Assembly: GCA_016841205.1 (NCBI GenBank)
Contig: JAENZP010000002.1
Coordinates: 289,560-353,559 of the forward strand
Reading direction: 5' to 3'
From: Desulfoscipio geothermicus
GTDB lineage: Bacteria > Bacillota > Desulfotomaculia > Desulfotomaculales > Desulfallaceae
Length of the DNA: 64,000 bases
The translations under genes were made by a program, and so were the position numbers. Below are positions 8,941 to 18,367 of the stretch, piece after piece. The notes beneath the pieces were generated by a model that saw only the letters and a program-made list of their open reading frames with translations, made no database searches and was not told the origin of the DNA. Position 1 is the first letter of the stretch. Every line of letters starts with the position of its first letter.

Positions 8941-10242
8941 TTACTTGCCCCGGTAAACTACGTGCTCTAAAAACATCACCGCTATAACTCCCACCGCAAA
9001 ACCGTTACCGATAATTGGCCTGAGCGATACGGGCATTGTATTTAGCACCTCTGCCGGTATAATAGAAATAATAATTCCCAGCATGATAGGCAAACTAATA
9101 ACCAGCCCGTCATCAAAATTAAACTTATTAGAACAGAAGGCCATTAATAACCCGGCTGCCACTTGCGAACACATCAAATAAACAAGCATTGCGCCAATGA
9201 TTACAGAGGGTATACTGTCCATAAATGCAATTGCCACGGGTAAAAATGATAGCACTAATAAACCCAAAGCGGTAGGGATTAAGGTAAACCGGGAAGCACA
9301 TCTCGTAGAAACTATTATGCCCGGACTTAGTGAAAAATTAACCGGCCCAATAACCCCCAGAATACCTGACAGCACATTGGCCAAGCCGGTAAAGGCAACC
9401 CCCCTGGTTATACGTTTGGGCATATCATCTAGTTTTAATAATTCGCCCACGGATTGTATAGAACTCAGGTCATTAATGGATAAAGCCAAAAAACAAATAA
9501 GAAATGAGATTAATATACCGGGTTCTATGGACAGTTCAAGAGTTATATCTTTAAAAAAGGATGCCAGCAATTTATAGCTGCCTGTGTCCATAACAACGAA
9601 GGCCGGTGTCATCATTGAGTAAGCCAATGCCCCGATAAGCATGGCCCAAACTATTAAGGTTGATTTCCAAATGCCGGTTAAAAATTTATTAGCCACAAAC
9701 ATTAAAAAAACCAGGCTAAAGGCAAATATTATATTAAATAAAGCAGATACTCTACTTCCGGAGGAAGGCAGTATCATATTCATTATAGTAGGCGTAAGAG
9801 TAAAAGCAATCAACAAAAGAATAGTTGCTATCACCCGAGTGGTGAAAAACTTTTTTAGCTGAGCAAAAAGACCGGTAACACTTATTAAAGTAAGTATAAT
9901 ACCCCCGATAAAAATAGAAGAATAAATAGTGTGCATACTGCTTCCCTGACCGGCTAACACACCAATAAGCAGTACTGCGGCAGGCCCCATAACCAGCGGC
10001 AGGCGGTGCCCCAACAGCAACTGGATCAGCATAACCAGCCCCGCAATAAAAAACAATTTTTGCACATATATTACTTGTTCCCCGGGGTTGTCAAAGTGCA
10101 GCACCGCCACCACTTGACCGATAATAATAATCGTAGGAATGGTAATAGCCAACCACTGCAGGCTGAAGAGGAGCAATTCCGGCAAGGGAGGGGCTTCGTC
10201 CAAACTGTATTTTAACCTTATTTTATTCAAATAATCACCCAT
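8941..10242 (-). CDS. NCS2-family nucleobase permease (xanthine/uracil type)
   Basis: 433 residues with about 12-14 hydrophobic segments. The SINDLSSIQSVGELL motif (about residue 255) matches the conserved NCS2 region (N-D-x-G-S-I-Q-S-x-G), and GPVNFSLSPGIIVSTRCASR is the substrate-loop region. NCS2 carriers import purines or pyrimidines with H+ or Na+. The exact nucleobase cannot be told from sequence alone. The ATG start is preceded by a weak GGAGAG. A hairpin lies about 80 bases upstream. It is probably cotranscribed with the two short genes downstream. Confidence 0.85.
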   Translation of the reverse strand: MGDYLNKIRLKYSLDEAPPLPELLLFSLQWLAITIPTIIIIGQVVAVLHFDNPGEQVIYVQKLFFIAGLVMLIQLLLGHRLPLVMGPAAVLLIGVLAGQGSSMHTIYSSIFIGGIILTLISVTGLFAQLKKFFTTRVIATILLLIAFTLTPTIMNMILPSSGSRVSALFNIIFAFSLVFLMFVANKFLTGIWKSTLIVWAMLIGALAYSMMTPAFVVMDTGSYKLLASFFKDITLELSIEPGILISFLICFLALSINDLSSIQSVGELLKLDDMPKRITRGVAFTGLANVLSGILGVIGPVNFSLSPGIIVSTRCASRFTLIPTALGLLVLSFLPVAIAFMDSIPSVIIGAMLVYLMCSQVAAGLLMAFCSNKFNFDDGLVISLPIMLGIIISIIPAEVLNTMPVSLRPIIGNGFAVGVIAVMFLEHVVYRGK

Positions 10243-10644
10243 CTCTCTCCATTACAATAAACAGTATGGTTTTATATTACAGTTTATGGCTTGAAATGCA
10301 AAGTAGTACGCATAAACAAAGCCCGTCTCCTCTAGCAAGGAAGACGGGCTAGATAAACCCATTATTTACTGTGGGCAAAAATATGGTAATTATAGCTAGG
10401 ATTATAATCAGAAAATAAAAACCTCTCATGTAAACACCTACCATTCCCGTTAAATTTAAAGCATGCTATACTAATCATCTACTTTTCACCTAACATAATA
10501 AACTGTATTTATTAAATTAATATTAATGAAAAATTAATAATTTTTTATATTTGAGTGAGCATTTTGATATAATGCAAACATACACCATACTTAATAATCG
10601 TTTGGGAAATGGAAAGACTTATTGCAATGGGAAGGAACGGCCTT
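10243..10644. other. Intergenic between divergent genes
   Basis: Contains the hairpin at 10320-10350 and AT-rich sequence. No other gene is supported. Confidence 0.5.
10320..10350 (-). promoter_or_regulatory. Hairpin in the permease leader, possible attenuator
   Basis: Perfect 9-base arms AGCCCGTCT/AGACGGGCT; on the minus strand the stem is followed by TTTGTTTAT, about 78 bases before the permease start. A smaller hairpin (CCCA...TGGG) precedes it. It could be a leader terminator. It does not match the purine riboswitch as I know it. Confidence 0.35.
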
Positions 10645-10893
10645 ATGGATCAGAATATATTAAGAAAAGTAGGCTTTACATGTGTGGCATTGTCATTTAT
10701 TTTTTATGGTGCCATACTACTGGTGCCTTTTTTACCCTATCCCGCCAGCACCAAAATAGCCATTTCCACAGCCCTTGCAGTTATAGGTGAGGCTTCTTTT
10801 TGGATCGGCGGCTTTATTCTCGGAAAAGAATTTATCGCCAAATATAGGCGGTATTTCAACCCCTTGCAATGGTTAAAAAGTAAAAAAGAATGA
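10645..10893 (+). CDS. Small membrane protein, transporter-suffix-domain type
   Basis: 82 residues from the ATG at 10645, chosen because AAGGAAC lies about 8 bases upstream; the frame extends 12 codons further without support. It has two hydrophobic segments: VGFTCVALSFIFYGAILLVP (about residues 9-28) and STALAVIGEASFWIGGFILG (39-58). A basic C-terminus KYRRYFNPLQWLKSKK follows. The pattern recalls the short transporter suffix domain proteins, found fused to or near transporters. Function is unknown. It converges on cinA with a 34-base gap. Confidence 0.6.
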   Translation: MDQNILRKVGFTCVALSFIFYGAILLVPFLPYPASTKIAISTALAVIGEASFWIGGFILGKEFIAKYRRYFNPLQWLKSKKE

Positions 10894-10927
10894 TCTACCA
10901 TCAGGTTATTTCTTTGTTTCAGATTGC

Positions 10928-12166
10928 CTAAAAAGGAATACCATGCTTTAGATACCGCCATAGCAGCACCGTAACCATAGTAGCGGCCCACCTGGCCATG
11001 TATTCCCGCTCGCCGCTCCATAATACCTTTTTTAACATTAGATTACCGTTAAAATCCGCAGCTATATATAAATTGTATTCTGCGACTGTGACCCGGGCAA
11101 CCTCGGCCGGCTCCACAGCTACGGCAATCCCTACATCAGTACTAAACTGCTTTCTTACCATCGTAGCCATATGCTCGGCCCTTTCCATGGCTCTCTGCGG
11201 TATATCGCTTAACTGCAAGTAGGCCTTTTCCTGTAATTGCCGGTAGTTCCCGGCTATCAGACCAGCTACAAAAGTATGTTCCGCGCCACTGGCGGATGAT
11301 AATTTATACGACAATTGCCCACCGGTAAAATTCTCTGCTACTGCAATTGTTTTGCCCTGCTCACGTAAAACCTGGGTAACCGCCCCGGGCAAAGTATCAT
11401 TATCAACACCAAATATATAAGAGCCCAAGCGTTCTGTAATCCTGATTTCCATCGAAGCAATCATTTTCTCCGCCAGGCTTGCTTGCCGCGCCTTAGCGGT
11501 AATGCGCAGGTGTACTTCGGAAAACTTGGCTGTAGGAGCTATAGTTGGATTGGTACTCCTTAATAAATCACCTAGTTTCTCGTCCAACAGCGACTCGCCA
11601 ATGCCACAGAATTTTAGCACTCTGGATTTGATCACTCCCACCTGGCCCGCAAGCTTGCTTTCCAGGAAGGGTATAATCTGCTCCTTAACCATCATATTAA
11701 ATTCCAAAGGAGGACCTGGCAAAAGTATGTATGTCTTACCGGCCCGCTCCACAATGATGCCCGGAGCAGTGCCAATAGGGTTGTCAATGGCCCGGCCCCC
11801 TTCGGGCACCAGTGCCTGCTTAAGATTATTTGTCGTATAGGGTATGCCTCGCCGGTCAAAGAAGCGCTTGACCACCTCCAAGGCCTTTTTATCCTGCAAA
11901 AGTTCTAACTGCAATGCTTCAGCCAGCGCTTCACGGCTAATATCATCTTCAGTCGGCCCCAGTCCTCCGCTAACGATAATTAAATCAGCACGCCCGGCTG
12001 CTTGCTTAATAGCCGCCGCGCAGCGCTGCAGGTTATCGCCCACAGTAATCTGATAATACACGTCTATACCCAGCACGGACAACTCCCGCTCGATTACCTG
12101 CGCGTTAGTATTGAGTATTTGACCTAGCAGCAATTCTGTACCGGTAAAAATAAGTTCACATATCAC
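10928..12166 (-). CDS. cinA: CinA-like protein with degenerate C-terminal domain
   Basis: 412 residues. The N-terminal domain (about 1-170) has FTGTELLLGQILNTNAQ and VSGGLGPTEDD, the MoaB-like fold that in CinA acts as an ADP-ribose or NMN-related pyrophosphatase. The C-terminal domain (about 260-412) lies where CinA/PncC proteins carry nicotinamide mononucleotide deamidase. The usual AESCTGG signature appears as AENFTGG (residues 277-283), and the later G-x-x-x-YSN segment reads GLIAGNY, so the deamidase site looks lost. That is unusual for a full-length CinA. Length is otherwise normal. It follows the E1 alpha/beta genes after a 200-base gap. Confidence 0.85.
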   Translation of the reverse strand: MICELIFTGTELLLGQILNTNAQVIERELSVLGIDVYYQITVGDNLQRCAAAIKQAAGRADLIIVSGGLGPTEDDISREALAEALQLELLQDKKALEVVKRFFDRRGIPYTTNNLKQALVPEGGRAIDNPIGTAPGIIVERAGKTYILLPGPPLEFNMMVKEQIIPFLESKLAGQVGVIKSRVLKFCGIGESLLDEKLGDLLRSTNPTIAPTAKFSEVHLRITAKARQASLAEKMIASMEIRITERLGSYIFGVDNDTLPGAVTQVLREQGKTIAVAENFTGGQLSYKLSSASGAEHTFVAGLIAGNYRQLQEKAYLQLSDIPQRAMERAEHMATMVRKQFSTDVGIAVAVEPAEVARVTVAEYNLYIAADFNGNLMLKKVLWSGEREYMARWAATMVTVLLWRYLKHGIPF

Positions 12167-12228
12167 ATTTACCTGCCCCCTGTGAAAACTATGTTATTAC
12201 AATTAATTATATTACAACAAGAAGCTCC

Positions 12229-12272
12229 CAAACAACAAGCACCGGGTTTTGTTACCCTATGCTTGTTGTTTG
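12229..12272. repeat. Inverted repeat between pdh-like genes and cinA
   Basis: Perfect 13-base arms CAAACAACAAGCA and TGCTTGTTGTTTG around 18 bases. No clear T run follows on either strand, so it may be a weak terminator or a protein-binding site. Confidence 0.5.
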
Positions 12273-12367
12273 CCATAAATATAATATTGAAAAAATGTTT
12301 TAATAATTTCGGGCAAAGCACTAAATGCATCAAGCAAGGAATAAAATAAATGTTATACAAAAAAGGA

Positions 12368-13345
12368 CTAAAGAAGCTCTCTAATAGAATCCATTAAACT
12401 GATTTCATTGGGTATATAAAAATCTTCCAAAGGCTTACTAAAAGGTACCGGTATATCCGGGGCGGTTATGCGTTTTATCGGAGCCTTTAGAGCGTCAAAT
12501 GCTTTTTCAGCCACCAGAGCGGCAATTTCACCACCAAAGCCACCAGTTCTTGTAGCCTCGTGCAGCACCACCAACCGGCCGGTTCTTCTGACCGATTCTA
12601 AAATAGTGGTCTCATCAAGAGGTACCAAAGTCCTTAAATCCACTATTTCCACACTAATGCCTTCCTGCTCCAACTGCCCGGCAGCTTTAAAGGCCGCACC
12701 AAGCATTTTGGACCAGGTGATCACCGTCACATCTCTGCCGGGCTTTTTAATATCAGCCACTCCAATAGGGATTGTGTAATCACCCTCTGGAACTGGACCG
12801 GGAACAAAGTGTAAAATCATATCTTCAATAAAAATCACCGGATTTTCATCACGTATGGCTGATTTCAACAAGCCTTTGGCATCGGCAGGTGTAGAAGGCA
12901 TAACGACCTTAAGGCCCGGCGAGTGAGCAACCCAGGCCTCCAAGTTATGTGAATGCTGACAGCCGGCTCCGATGCCCGCCCCGGTTTTAACCCGCACAAC
13001 CAGGGGAAACTTACTTTTCCCTCCGGATAAATAGCGAAGCTTGGCCGCGTGATTGACTATCTGATCCGCAGCAATGGTAAAGAAAGGATTAAACATAATT
13101 TCCACCACGGGCAAAAGTCCCATTACAGACGCGCCCACCGCCAGACCGGCAATACCTGCCTCGGAAACCGGGGTGTCCTTGACCCTGCGGGGGCCAAATT
13201 CCTCCAACAACCCGTTGGTGGCACCGTAGGGACCACTATGGATACTTACCCCAACACCTTCACCGGCTATAAAAACCCGCTCGTCGCGGCTCATTTCTTC
13301 GCGCAGGGCTTGATTTACGGCCTGCCCCAGGGTTAGTTCCTGCAT
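12368..13345 (-). CDS. 2-oxoacid or acetoin dehydrogenase E1 beta subunit
   Basis: 325 residues from the ATG at 13345, which has GGGGGAGG upstream; a longer reading lacks one. Motifs of the transketolase-like beta subunit: LTLGQAVNQALREEM at the N-terminus, FIAGEGVGV, RVKDTPVSEAGIAGLAVGASVMGLLPVVEIM, and the C-terminal transketolase-C domain with VLHEATRTGGFGGEIAA. With E1 alpha, located 22 bases upstream in the same operon, it would form a thiamine-diphosphate alpha2beta2 decarboxylase acting on pyruvate, acetoin or a branched oxoacid. No lipoyl E2 or E3 gene is within the window, so the pair must share them or work differently. Confidence 0.85.
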   Translation of the reverse strand: MQELTLGQAVNQALREEMSRDERVFIAGEGVGVSIHSGPYGATNGLLEEFGPRRVKDTPVSEAGIAGLAVGASVMGLLPVVEIMFNPFFTIAADQIVNHAAKLRYLSGGKSKFPLVVRVKTGAGIGAGCQHSHNLEAWVAHSPGLKVVMPSTPADAKGLLKSAIRDENPVIFIEDMILHFVPGPVPEGDYTIPIGVADIKKPGRDVTVITWSKMLGAAFKAAGQLEQEGISVEIVDLRTLVPLDETTILESVRRTGRLVVLHEATRTGGFGGEIAALVAEKAFDALKAPIKRITAPDIPVPFSKPLEDFYIPNEISLMDSIRELL

Positions 13346-13367
13346 TTTACCTACCTCCCCCAAAGTA

Positions 13368-14324
13368 TTAAGCATAAACATCTTCCAGAGCTTCCGCCGG
13401 ATCCGGCCACGGGCTGGCCTCGGCAAATTGCACGGACTGCTCCACTATTTTCCCTGTATCGCTTTCCAACTGCTGGTATTCCTGTTCGGTAAGCGCCCCT
13501 GCCTGCATCAGGGAAGCTTTTAATCCTTTAATGGGGCACTTCTCTTTCCAGCGGGCAATTTCATCTTTGGGCTGGTAAAGCTGCTGGTCAGCAGTACCGT
13601 GGCCACCCCAGCGATAGGTCTTGCACTCAATTAAAACCGGCCCAGCCCCGGACAGGCAGTCTTGCCGGGCCTTTTGCACAGCCTCATATACCGCCAAAGC
13701 ATCATTACCATCTACTATCTCCCCGCGCATAGCATAGGCAGCAGCCCTATCCGCGATATCTTTAACTTTAGTATGCTCCTCCATACGCTGGGCACCGGAA
13801 TAAACGTTATTTTCACAAATAAAGATAACCGGCAGGTTCCATAATGAGGCCATATTTAATGCTTCATGAAAGCTGCCTTCGTCCGAGGCACCATTGCCGA
13901 AAAAGCAAACTGTGACATAATCTTTTTGCGTGTACTGTGCGGCAAAGGCTGTCCCCACAGCAATGGGTATTCCCCCGCCCACTACAGTAGTAGTGCATAA
14001 AGCATTTACTTCCGGCACGGCAATGTGCAGAGTACCGCTTTTACCCTTGTTGTACCCGGTACGCCGCCCGAATATTTCCGCCATAATTAAATCCGGCTCT
14101 GCGCCCTTGGCCAGCAAATGACCGTGACTGCGGTGATTAGTGATAATCACATCCTCAGGCAAAAGAACGGCCCCGACCCCTGCAGCCACCGCCTCCTGTC
14201 CCATGCAAACAATCATCATACCGCCAAGCTTTTGGGGATCCTGACTTAAATCAACCAGTTTTTCTTCAAAACGCCTGATTAAAAGCATCATCCGCAGGAG
14301 TTTCTTTTGTTCATTGTTATCCAT
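13368..14324 (-). CDS. 2-oxoacid or acetoin dehydrogenase E1 alpha subunit
   Basis: 318 residues from the ATG at 14324 (GGGAGGG upstream). Family features: RMMLLIRRFEEKL at the N-terminus, GQEAVAAGVGAVL, NHRSHGHLLAKGA, and GYNKGKSGTLHIAVPEVNA. The thiamine-diphosphate motif is present, but as GNGASDEG ... ENN, with Asn in place of the usual Asp of GDG (branched-chain enzymes have GEG). This residue normally ligands the cofactor Mg2+. Resemblance to AcoA or PdhA is about equal, so the substrate is left open. It is first in a two-gene operon. Confidence 0.85.
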   Translation of the reverse strand: MDNNEQKKLLRMMLLIRRFEEKLVDLSQDPQKLGGMMIVCMGQEAVAAGVGAVLLPEDVIITNHRSHGHLLAKGAEPDLIMAEIFGRRTGYNKGKSGTLHIAVPEVNALCTTTVVGGGIPIAVGTAFAAQYTQKDYVTVCFFGNGASDEGSFHEALNMASLWNLPVIFICENNVYSGAQRMEEHTKVKDIADRAAAYAMRGEIVDGNDALAVYEAVQKARQDCLSGAGPVLIECKTYRWGGHGTADQQLYQPKDEIARWKEKCPIKGLKASLMQAGALTEQEYQQLESDTGKIVEQSVQFAEASPWPDPAEALEDVYA

Positions 14325-14450
14325 AGCGAACCCTCCCTTATCTTTGAATACCCACACACGCTACATTTTGTCCAGCTATATTCTAGTATTAATTTTATAC
14401 TATTTGGATTGTTTTGAAAATAAATCTTTGAGACTAAAGCTAAGATACGT

Positions 14451-16167
14451 CTAATCTATTAGCTGTGGTTCACTGCCTACAATCTTGTATTTATAACCCT
14501 GGACGACTGTTCCATCTTCCCTGGTCTTCTTAAAAATAATCACGTCGTAACCATCACTTGTTTTACTTTGAGTGGTTTCATAAATATATCTGACGCCATT
14601 TTCAATTTGTTCTTTAGTACCAATCCAGTATGGGCAGTTGCTAAGAAAAGAATCATACTTAGTAAATTCCGCGAATAACTTATTCGAAGCCTCAACATTA
14701 ATATTAACTAATTTCTTTTCCACATTACCTGCACTTACCTTTGCTGATTTGCCAATGCCCGTTAAATACGCTACCGCCTGCTCTTCCTGCTGCCTAATTA
14801 GATCTACATAATTTGGGTTAGTAAGCACCTGATCATGCAGTTTTGTAGAAAAATCTTTTTTATAGAATCCGTGTAACCGGCTCCGTCCATGAGCTCTTTA
14901 TATTCGAGCAAAGAGTAAGTACCATTTTCATTTCTAAAAAATGTCATAACAGTTGGAATCGCCCCACTGCCGCTTATTTTGGTAAATACCCCGTTTTCAA
15001 ATCCAAACCATCCCACACTGGCGATAGTGTATGCCTTAACCGTTCCATCCCGTTCCTCTGTATCCAAAATGACATGCCCTTCAGTTATACACTCACCGTT
15101 AAGATAAACTTTCCCCTGATCCTTGATGGCGGCACTGACTGCCTGCTCAATATTTCTTGATTCCAAAGCCTGTGTTTGTACTCCGATTACAATACCCAGC
15201 GTGGGCTGAACTATGTATATTGAACCATCGTACACGATGGTAACACGTTTTTCATCTATCTTATTTCCCCTGGAGTCAAGAATTGTTACAGTTACCCTAT
15301 TGCTCTTGCCATTATTAATTTGCCCATTCTCACTAATTGGTGACCAATATATCGAATTACCATAAGGTAAATCAGCTGTTTTAGTATCTTTGGACAATTG
15401 ACCGGTGGAAGCTTCCCATATAAGTAGCATCCCATTATCCGCTGCGTAACGAACCCTTCACACAGGGTTCGAGTATTCCGCCGCAAAGCGAATGCCCGGG
15501 GCACTGGACATTGTAGGTGTATATTGTTCAGGAAAGACCCACAGCTTAAAGGTTAGATTTTTTAAAAAATCACTAAACACATTGATATCCTTAGAGTATT
15601 CCCACAGATTTTGATGATAAATCTGCTGAACCTTGGTCCTTGAGTATTCATGTATCAACTGATTATTTATTCCTTCGGTGTTGCTTATAATATTAAAAGA
15701 AATATGCTCAACATTTTTAATCAGTGTAAAAACTATTAATGCATTATTTCGAGAAGCTGCATCTATTTGATTTGCGTTTATATCAGCGTTCCGAAAATCA
15801 TAATTAACAGTTAGGCCATATGGCTCATTTTCTGTGGCGAGTGATATTCCTTTCTTATAATCACCAAGGGGCAGTTTATTTAAGAGGTTACCAATATTAC
15901 CGGCATCTCTATATACTGTGACTTACATACAAATAAATCCCCCGGATTATATTCACAAAACAAATTAGTATTTATATCATGGCGGTTCTTATCCTTATTA
16001 GCAGCACCGATACTATTTGTTAAGAAAGCTCCACTGAGGATTATTATACAGAACACCCCGATAATGACGATAATGTTTTTCTTGCTTTCAAGAAATCCTG
16101 ACATCTTGGTCATCTTACCCCCCCCTATACTCAGACGTATTTCATTATTTAAAGTTTCTTCAACCAA
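14451..16167 (-). pseudogene. Eroded DUF4825-like (BlaR1/M56 C-terminal type) gene
   Basis: Consecutive fragments on the minus strand read as one protein only if three lesions are bridged. 16167-15900 gives a membrane helix, NIIVIIGVFCIIILSGAFLT. After a frameshift near 15895, DAGNIGNLLNKLPLGDYKKG begins a DUF4825-like domain that reaches 15461. An in-frame TGA follows at 15460-15458, sitting in the loop of an 8-base hairpin CGAACCCT/AGGGTTCG. The frame then resumes (RYAADNGMLLIWEASTG) to about 14845. A second shift in an A run joins KKDFSTKLHDQVLTNP to the last fragment, which ends at 14451. The M56 protease part is absent. It probably derives from a regulatory metallopeptidase. Nothing else is intact here. 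Confidence 0.55.
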
Positions 16168-16319
16168 GTGGTATTTTCATTTCTTTCACAGTATTGTTAA
16201 ACAAATTTTTTAAATTAAACGATCAAATCAGCTAAAAGCAACCACTATAAGCCCGGTCCCTCCTTCCAAAGCCCGGACTTTAAAGTGTTTGCTACTTAAC
16301 TGTCTATAATAACAATAAA

Positions 16320-16353
16320 CCGGTGCCCTGACAGTATATTGTCAGAGCACCGG
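16320..16353 (-). terminator. Terminator downstream of paaK
   Basis: Near-perfect arms CCGGTGCCCTGACA and TGTCAGAGCACCGG with a 6-base loop; the minus-strand 3' side is T-rich. It lies 80 bases after the paaK stop. Confidence 0.75.
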
Positions 16354-16433
16354 AAAATATTTAAAATGGACTCCCATTAATTGCTATTATTTTACCCGGG
16401 AGGATCTAACCTTGTGCCACTCCCTTTGATACT

Positions 16434-17732
16434 TTAAATCTCCCGCTTATCCACAATCCGTTTGGCTTTACCTTCGCTGCGCGGAATGCTCTGCGGTTCC
16501 ACTAGCTTGATAGGCACTGAAATACCCAGTACGCTATGAATCCGCGAGAATATCCTGCGTTCCAAATCTTCCAGCTTACGCACCTTATCGTTAAACATCT
16601 CAGAAGACAGCTCGACCCAAATTTCCATGTCATCCAAGTTGCCTTTCCGGTCAACCACCAGCAAATAATGGGGCTCGGTTTCTCCAAATTCCAGTAGCAC
16701 ACTCTCAATCTGTGTTGGAAATACATTGACTCCCCTAATAATTAACATGTCATCAGTGCGGCCGGTTATCCGCTGCATGCGCAGATGTGTACGCCCGCAT
16801 GAACAGGGTTCCGGATTAAGAATAGTTATATCTCTGGTTCTGTAACGTATTACAGGAAAGGCTTCCTTAGTTATAGCTGTGATCACCAGTTCGCCCATTT
16901 GACCATAGGGGAGCGGTTCTTCCGTCTCAGGATCAATAACTTCCGCAATGAAGTGATCTTCAAAAATGTGCAGACCTTGTTTGGCTTGACATTCCATAGC
17001 TACCCCAGGTCCTATTACTTCAGTTAGACCATAAATATCAAAAGCTTTTATATCCAGCTTTTGCTCCAACTGCTCTCTCATACGCTGAGACCATGGCTCA
17101 GCCCCGAAGACCCCTGCTTTTAGAGGCAGCTTGGTAAAGTCTATCCCCCGTTTCGCGCCTTCTTCGCCAAGGTATAAAGCATAAGATGGCGTACAGGCTA
17201 ACATAGTGGTACCGAAGTCCTGCATTAACATAAGCTGCCTGTCGGTGTTTCCGCCTGAAGCCGGTACTACCGTGGCTCCCAGTCGCTCGGCACCGTAATG
17301 AGCACCCAAACCTCCGGTAAAAAGACCGTATCCATAGCCAACCTGAACTATATCCTTATTCGTTCCCCCGGCCATAACCAGCGCCCTGGCTATCAGGTTC
17401 GCCCAGAGATCGATATCATTTTGGGTGTAACCCGCTACGATTGGTTTACCTGTTGTACCGGACGACGCTTGCAATCTTACCACTTTATCAAGGGATACGG
17501 CAAAAAGACCAAATGGGTAATTATCCCTTAAATCATTTTTTATGGTAAAAGGTAGCTTGCGTAAGTCATCCAGTGTTTGCACATCCTCAGGAGTAACGCC
17601 TTTTTTTTCGAAGGATTGGCGATAAAACGGCACATTATTGTAGTTTTTTTCCACGGTAGCCTTAAGTCTTTTTAACTGCAAGTCGGCCAATTCATCACGG
17701 GACATAGTCTCGTTTTCGCGATCCCAGTACAT
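16434..17732 (-). CDS. paaK: Phenylacetate-CoA ligase
   Basis: 432 residues from the second ATG (17732), which stands 9 bases after GGAG and gives the family-typical [15 protein letters not shown] start. AMP-binding signature [17 protein letters not shown] (about residues 89-105), [15 protein letters not shown] (about 237-251), RYRTRD, and the C-terminal domain [20 protein letters not shown]. It forms phenylacetyl-CoA from phenylacetate, ATP and CoA. No aerobic paa genes are near. In anaerobes this ligase can work with indolepyruvate:ferredoxin oxidoreductase, either to conserve energy from aryl-amino-acid breakdown or, in reverse, to build Phe from phenylacetate. The tandem T-box upstream suggests the second, induced by amino-acid starvation. 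Confidence 0.9.
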   Translation of the reverse strand: MYWDRENETMSRDELADLQLKRLKATVEKNYNNVPFYRQSFEKKGVTPEDVQTLDDLRKLPFTIKNDLRDNYPFGLFAVSLDKVVRLQASSGTTGKPIVAGYTQNDIDLWANLIARALVMAGGTNKDIVQVGYGYGLFTGGLGAHYGAERLGATVVPASGGNTDRQLMLMQDFGTTMLACTPSYALYLGEEGAKRGIDFTKLPLKAGVFGAEPWSQRMREQLEQKLDIKAFDIYGLTEVIGPGVAMECQAKQGLHIFEDHFIAEVIDPETEEPLPYGQMGELVITAITKEAFPVIRYRTRDITILNPEPCSCGRTHLRMQRITGRTDDMLIIRGVNVFPTQIESVLLEFGETEPHYLLVVDRKGNLDDMEIWVELSSEMFNDKVRKLEDLERRIFSRIHSVLGISVPIKLVEPQSIPRSEGKAKRIVDKREI

Positions 17733-17867
17733 GATCATCTTCTCCTTTATATTATTCTGTTGAGCACCTTACCTCAAACGCAAGGGCAGCATAAAAAACC
17801 ATGCTCTTGCTTTTTCTCATAGCAGCCAAGGCAATTCTACCACAGCTTTGAGTTGTAGATTTATCAT

Positions 17868-17960
17868 AAAAGCCACATCTTTCGAAGGGACGAAAGATGT
17901 GGCTTCCGCGGTACCACCCCTACTGGTTATTTAAATAACCCACTCAAAGATTATAAGAAA
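17868..17960 (-). promoter_or_regulatory. T-box antiterminator module 2, without a Stem I
   Basis: On the minus strand a stem GGGTTATTT/AATAACC is followed by GGGGTGGTACCGCGG (complement of about 17908-17922), the T-box sequence that pairs with the tRNA acceptor end. A terminator hairpin AAGCCACATCTTTCG/CGAAAGATGTGGCTT then ends in T's. Only about 70 bases separate it from the first module, so there is no room for a specifier Stem I. Confidence 0.75.
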
Positions 17961-17989
17961 ATCCCCCCTGCTAACAGGTGTACCAAAAT

Positions 17990-18275
17990 AAAAAAACTTT
18001 TCATCCTTTAAGGGACGAAAAGCAACTCGCGGTACCACCCTTGTTGGCCTAAAAAGACCCACTTAACAGCAGGGTTAAGGAAATATTCCTTATACCCCCT
18101 TCCTTTTAACGGCGGAAGCTCCCGTCCGAGCCTACTTACAATTTGTTTCAACCCGAAAGTTCAGGGGTGAACTTCAACGAATCATACTTTAGAAGCGCTC
18201 GCATTCCATGGCGCTTCCTCCCTGTAAAGCTGTGTTACGCCTACTTTTCCCCTTCATTACTTTTGTCAGCATTAA
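17990..18275 (-). promoter_or_regulatory. T-box leader RNA, module 1 of the paaK tandem
   Basis: A full T-box leader on the minus strand: Stem I with AAGTAGGCG near the 5' end, a long apical stem GGAAGCGC/GCGCTTC, the conserved CGGACGGGAGCTTCCGCCGTTAAAAGGAAGGGG block, then AAGGGTGGTACCGCGAG and a terminator stem CTTTTCGTCCC/GGATGAAAAG with a T run. The likely specifier zone reads GTTGAAGTTCACC (complement of about 18165-18178). UUC (Phe, 18171-18169) is the best biological fit with paaK; GUU (Val) cannot be excluded. About 250 bases upstream of paaK. Confidence 0.8.
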
Positions 18276-18328
18276 TTTTATAATATTTTATCATATTCTT
18301 ACCAAAGGTCAACTGTTTTTTTAGCCAC

Positions 18329-18367
18329 GGGAGAGAGCAAAGCAGGAGAACCGTCCCTTTGCTCCCC
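18329..18367. repeat. Palindromic REP-like element, GAGAACCGTCCC core (copy 2)
   Basis: Arms GGGAG(AG)AGCAAAG and CTTTGCTCCCC enclose CAGGAGAACCGTCC. The same design occurs at 22581-22612. It touches the stop codon of the helicase gene and lies upstream of the paaK T-box. Confidence 0.6.

Noticed and set aside
12169..12360. ORF between cinA and E1 beta
   Set aside because: No ribosome binding site; it covers an inverted repeat.
15448..15469. Selenocysteine reading of the in-frame TGA in the DUF4825-like gene
   Set aside because: No proper SECIS hairpin after the TGA, and two frameshifts in the same gene point to decay.
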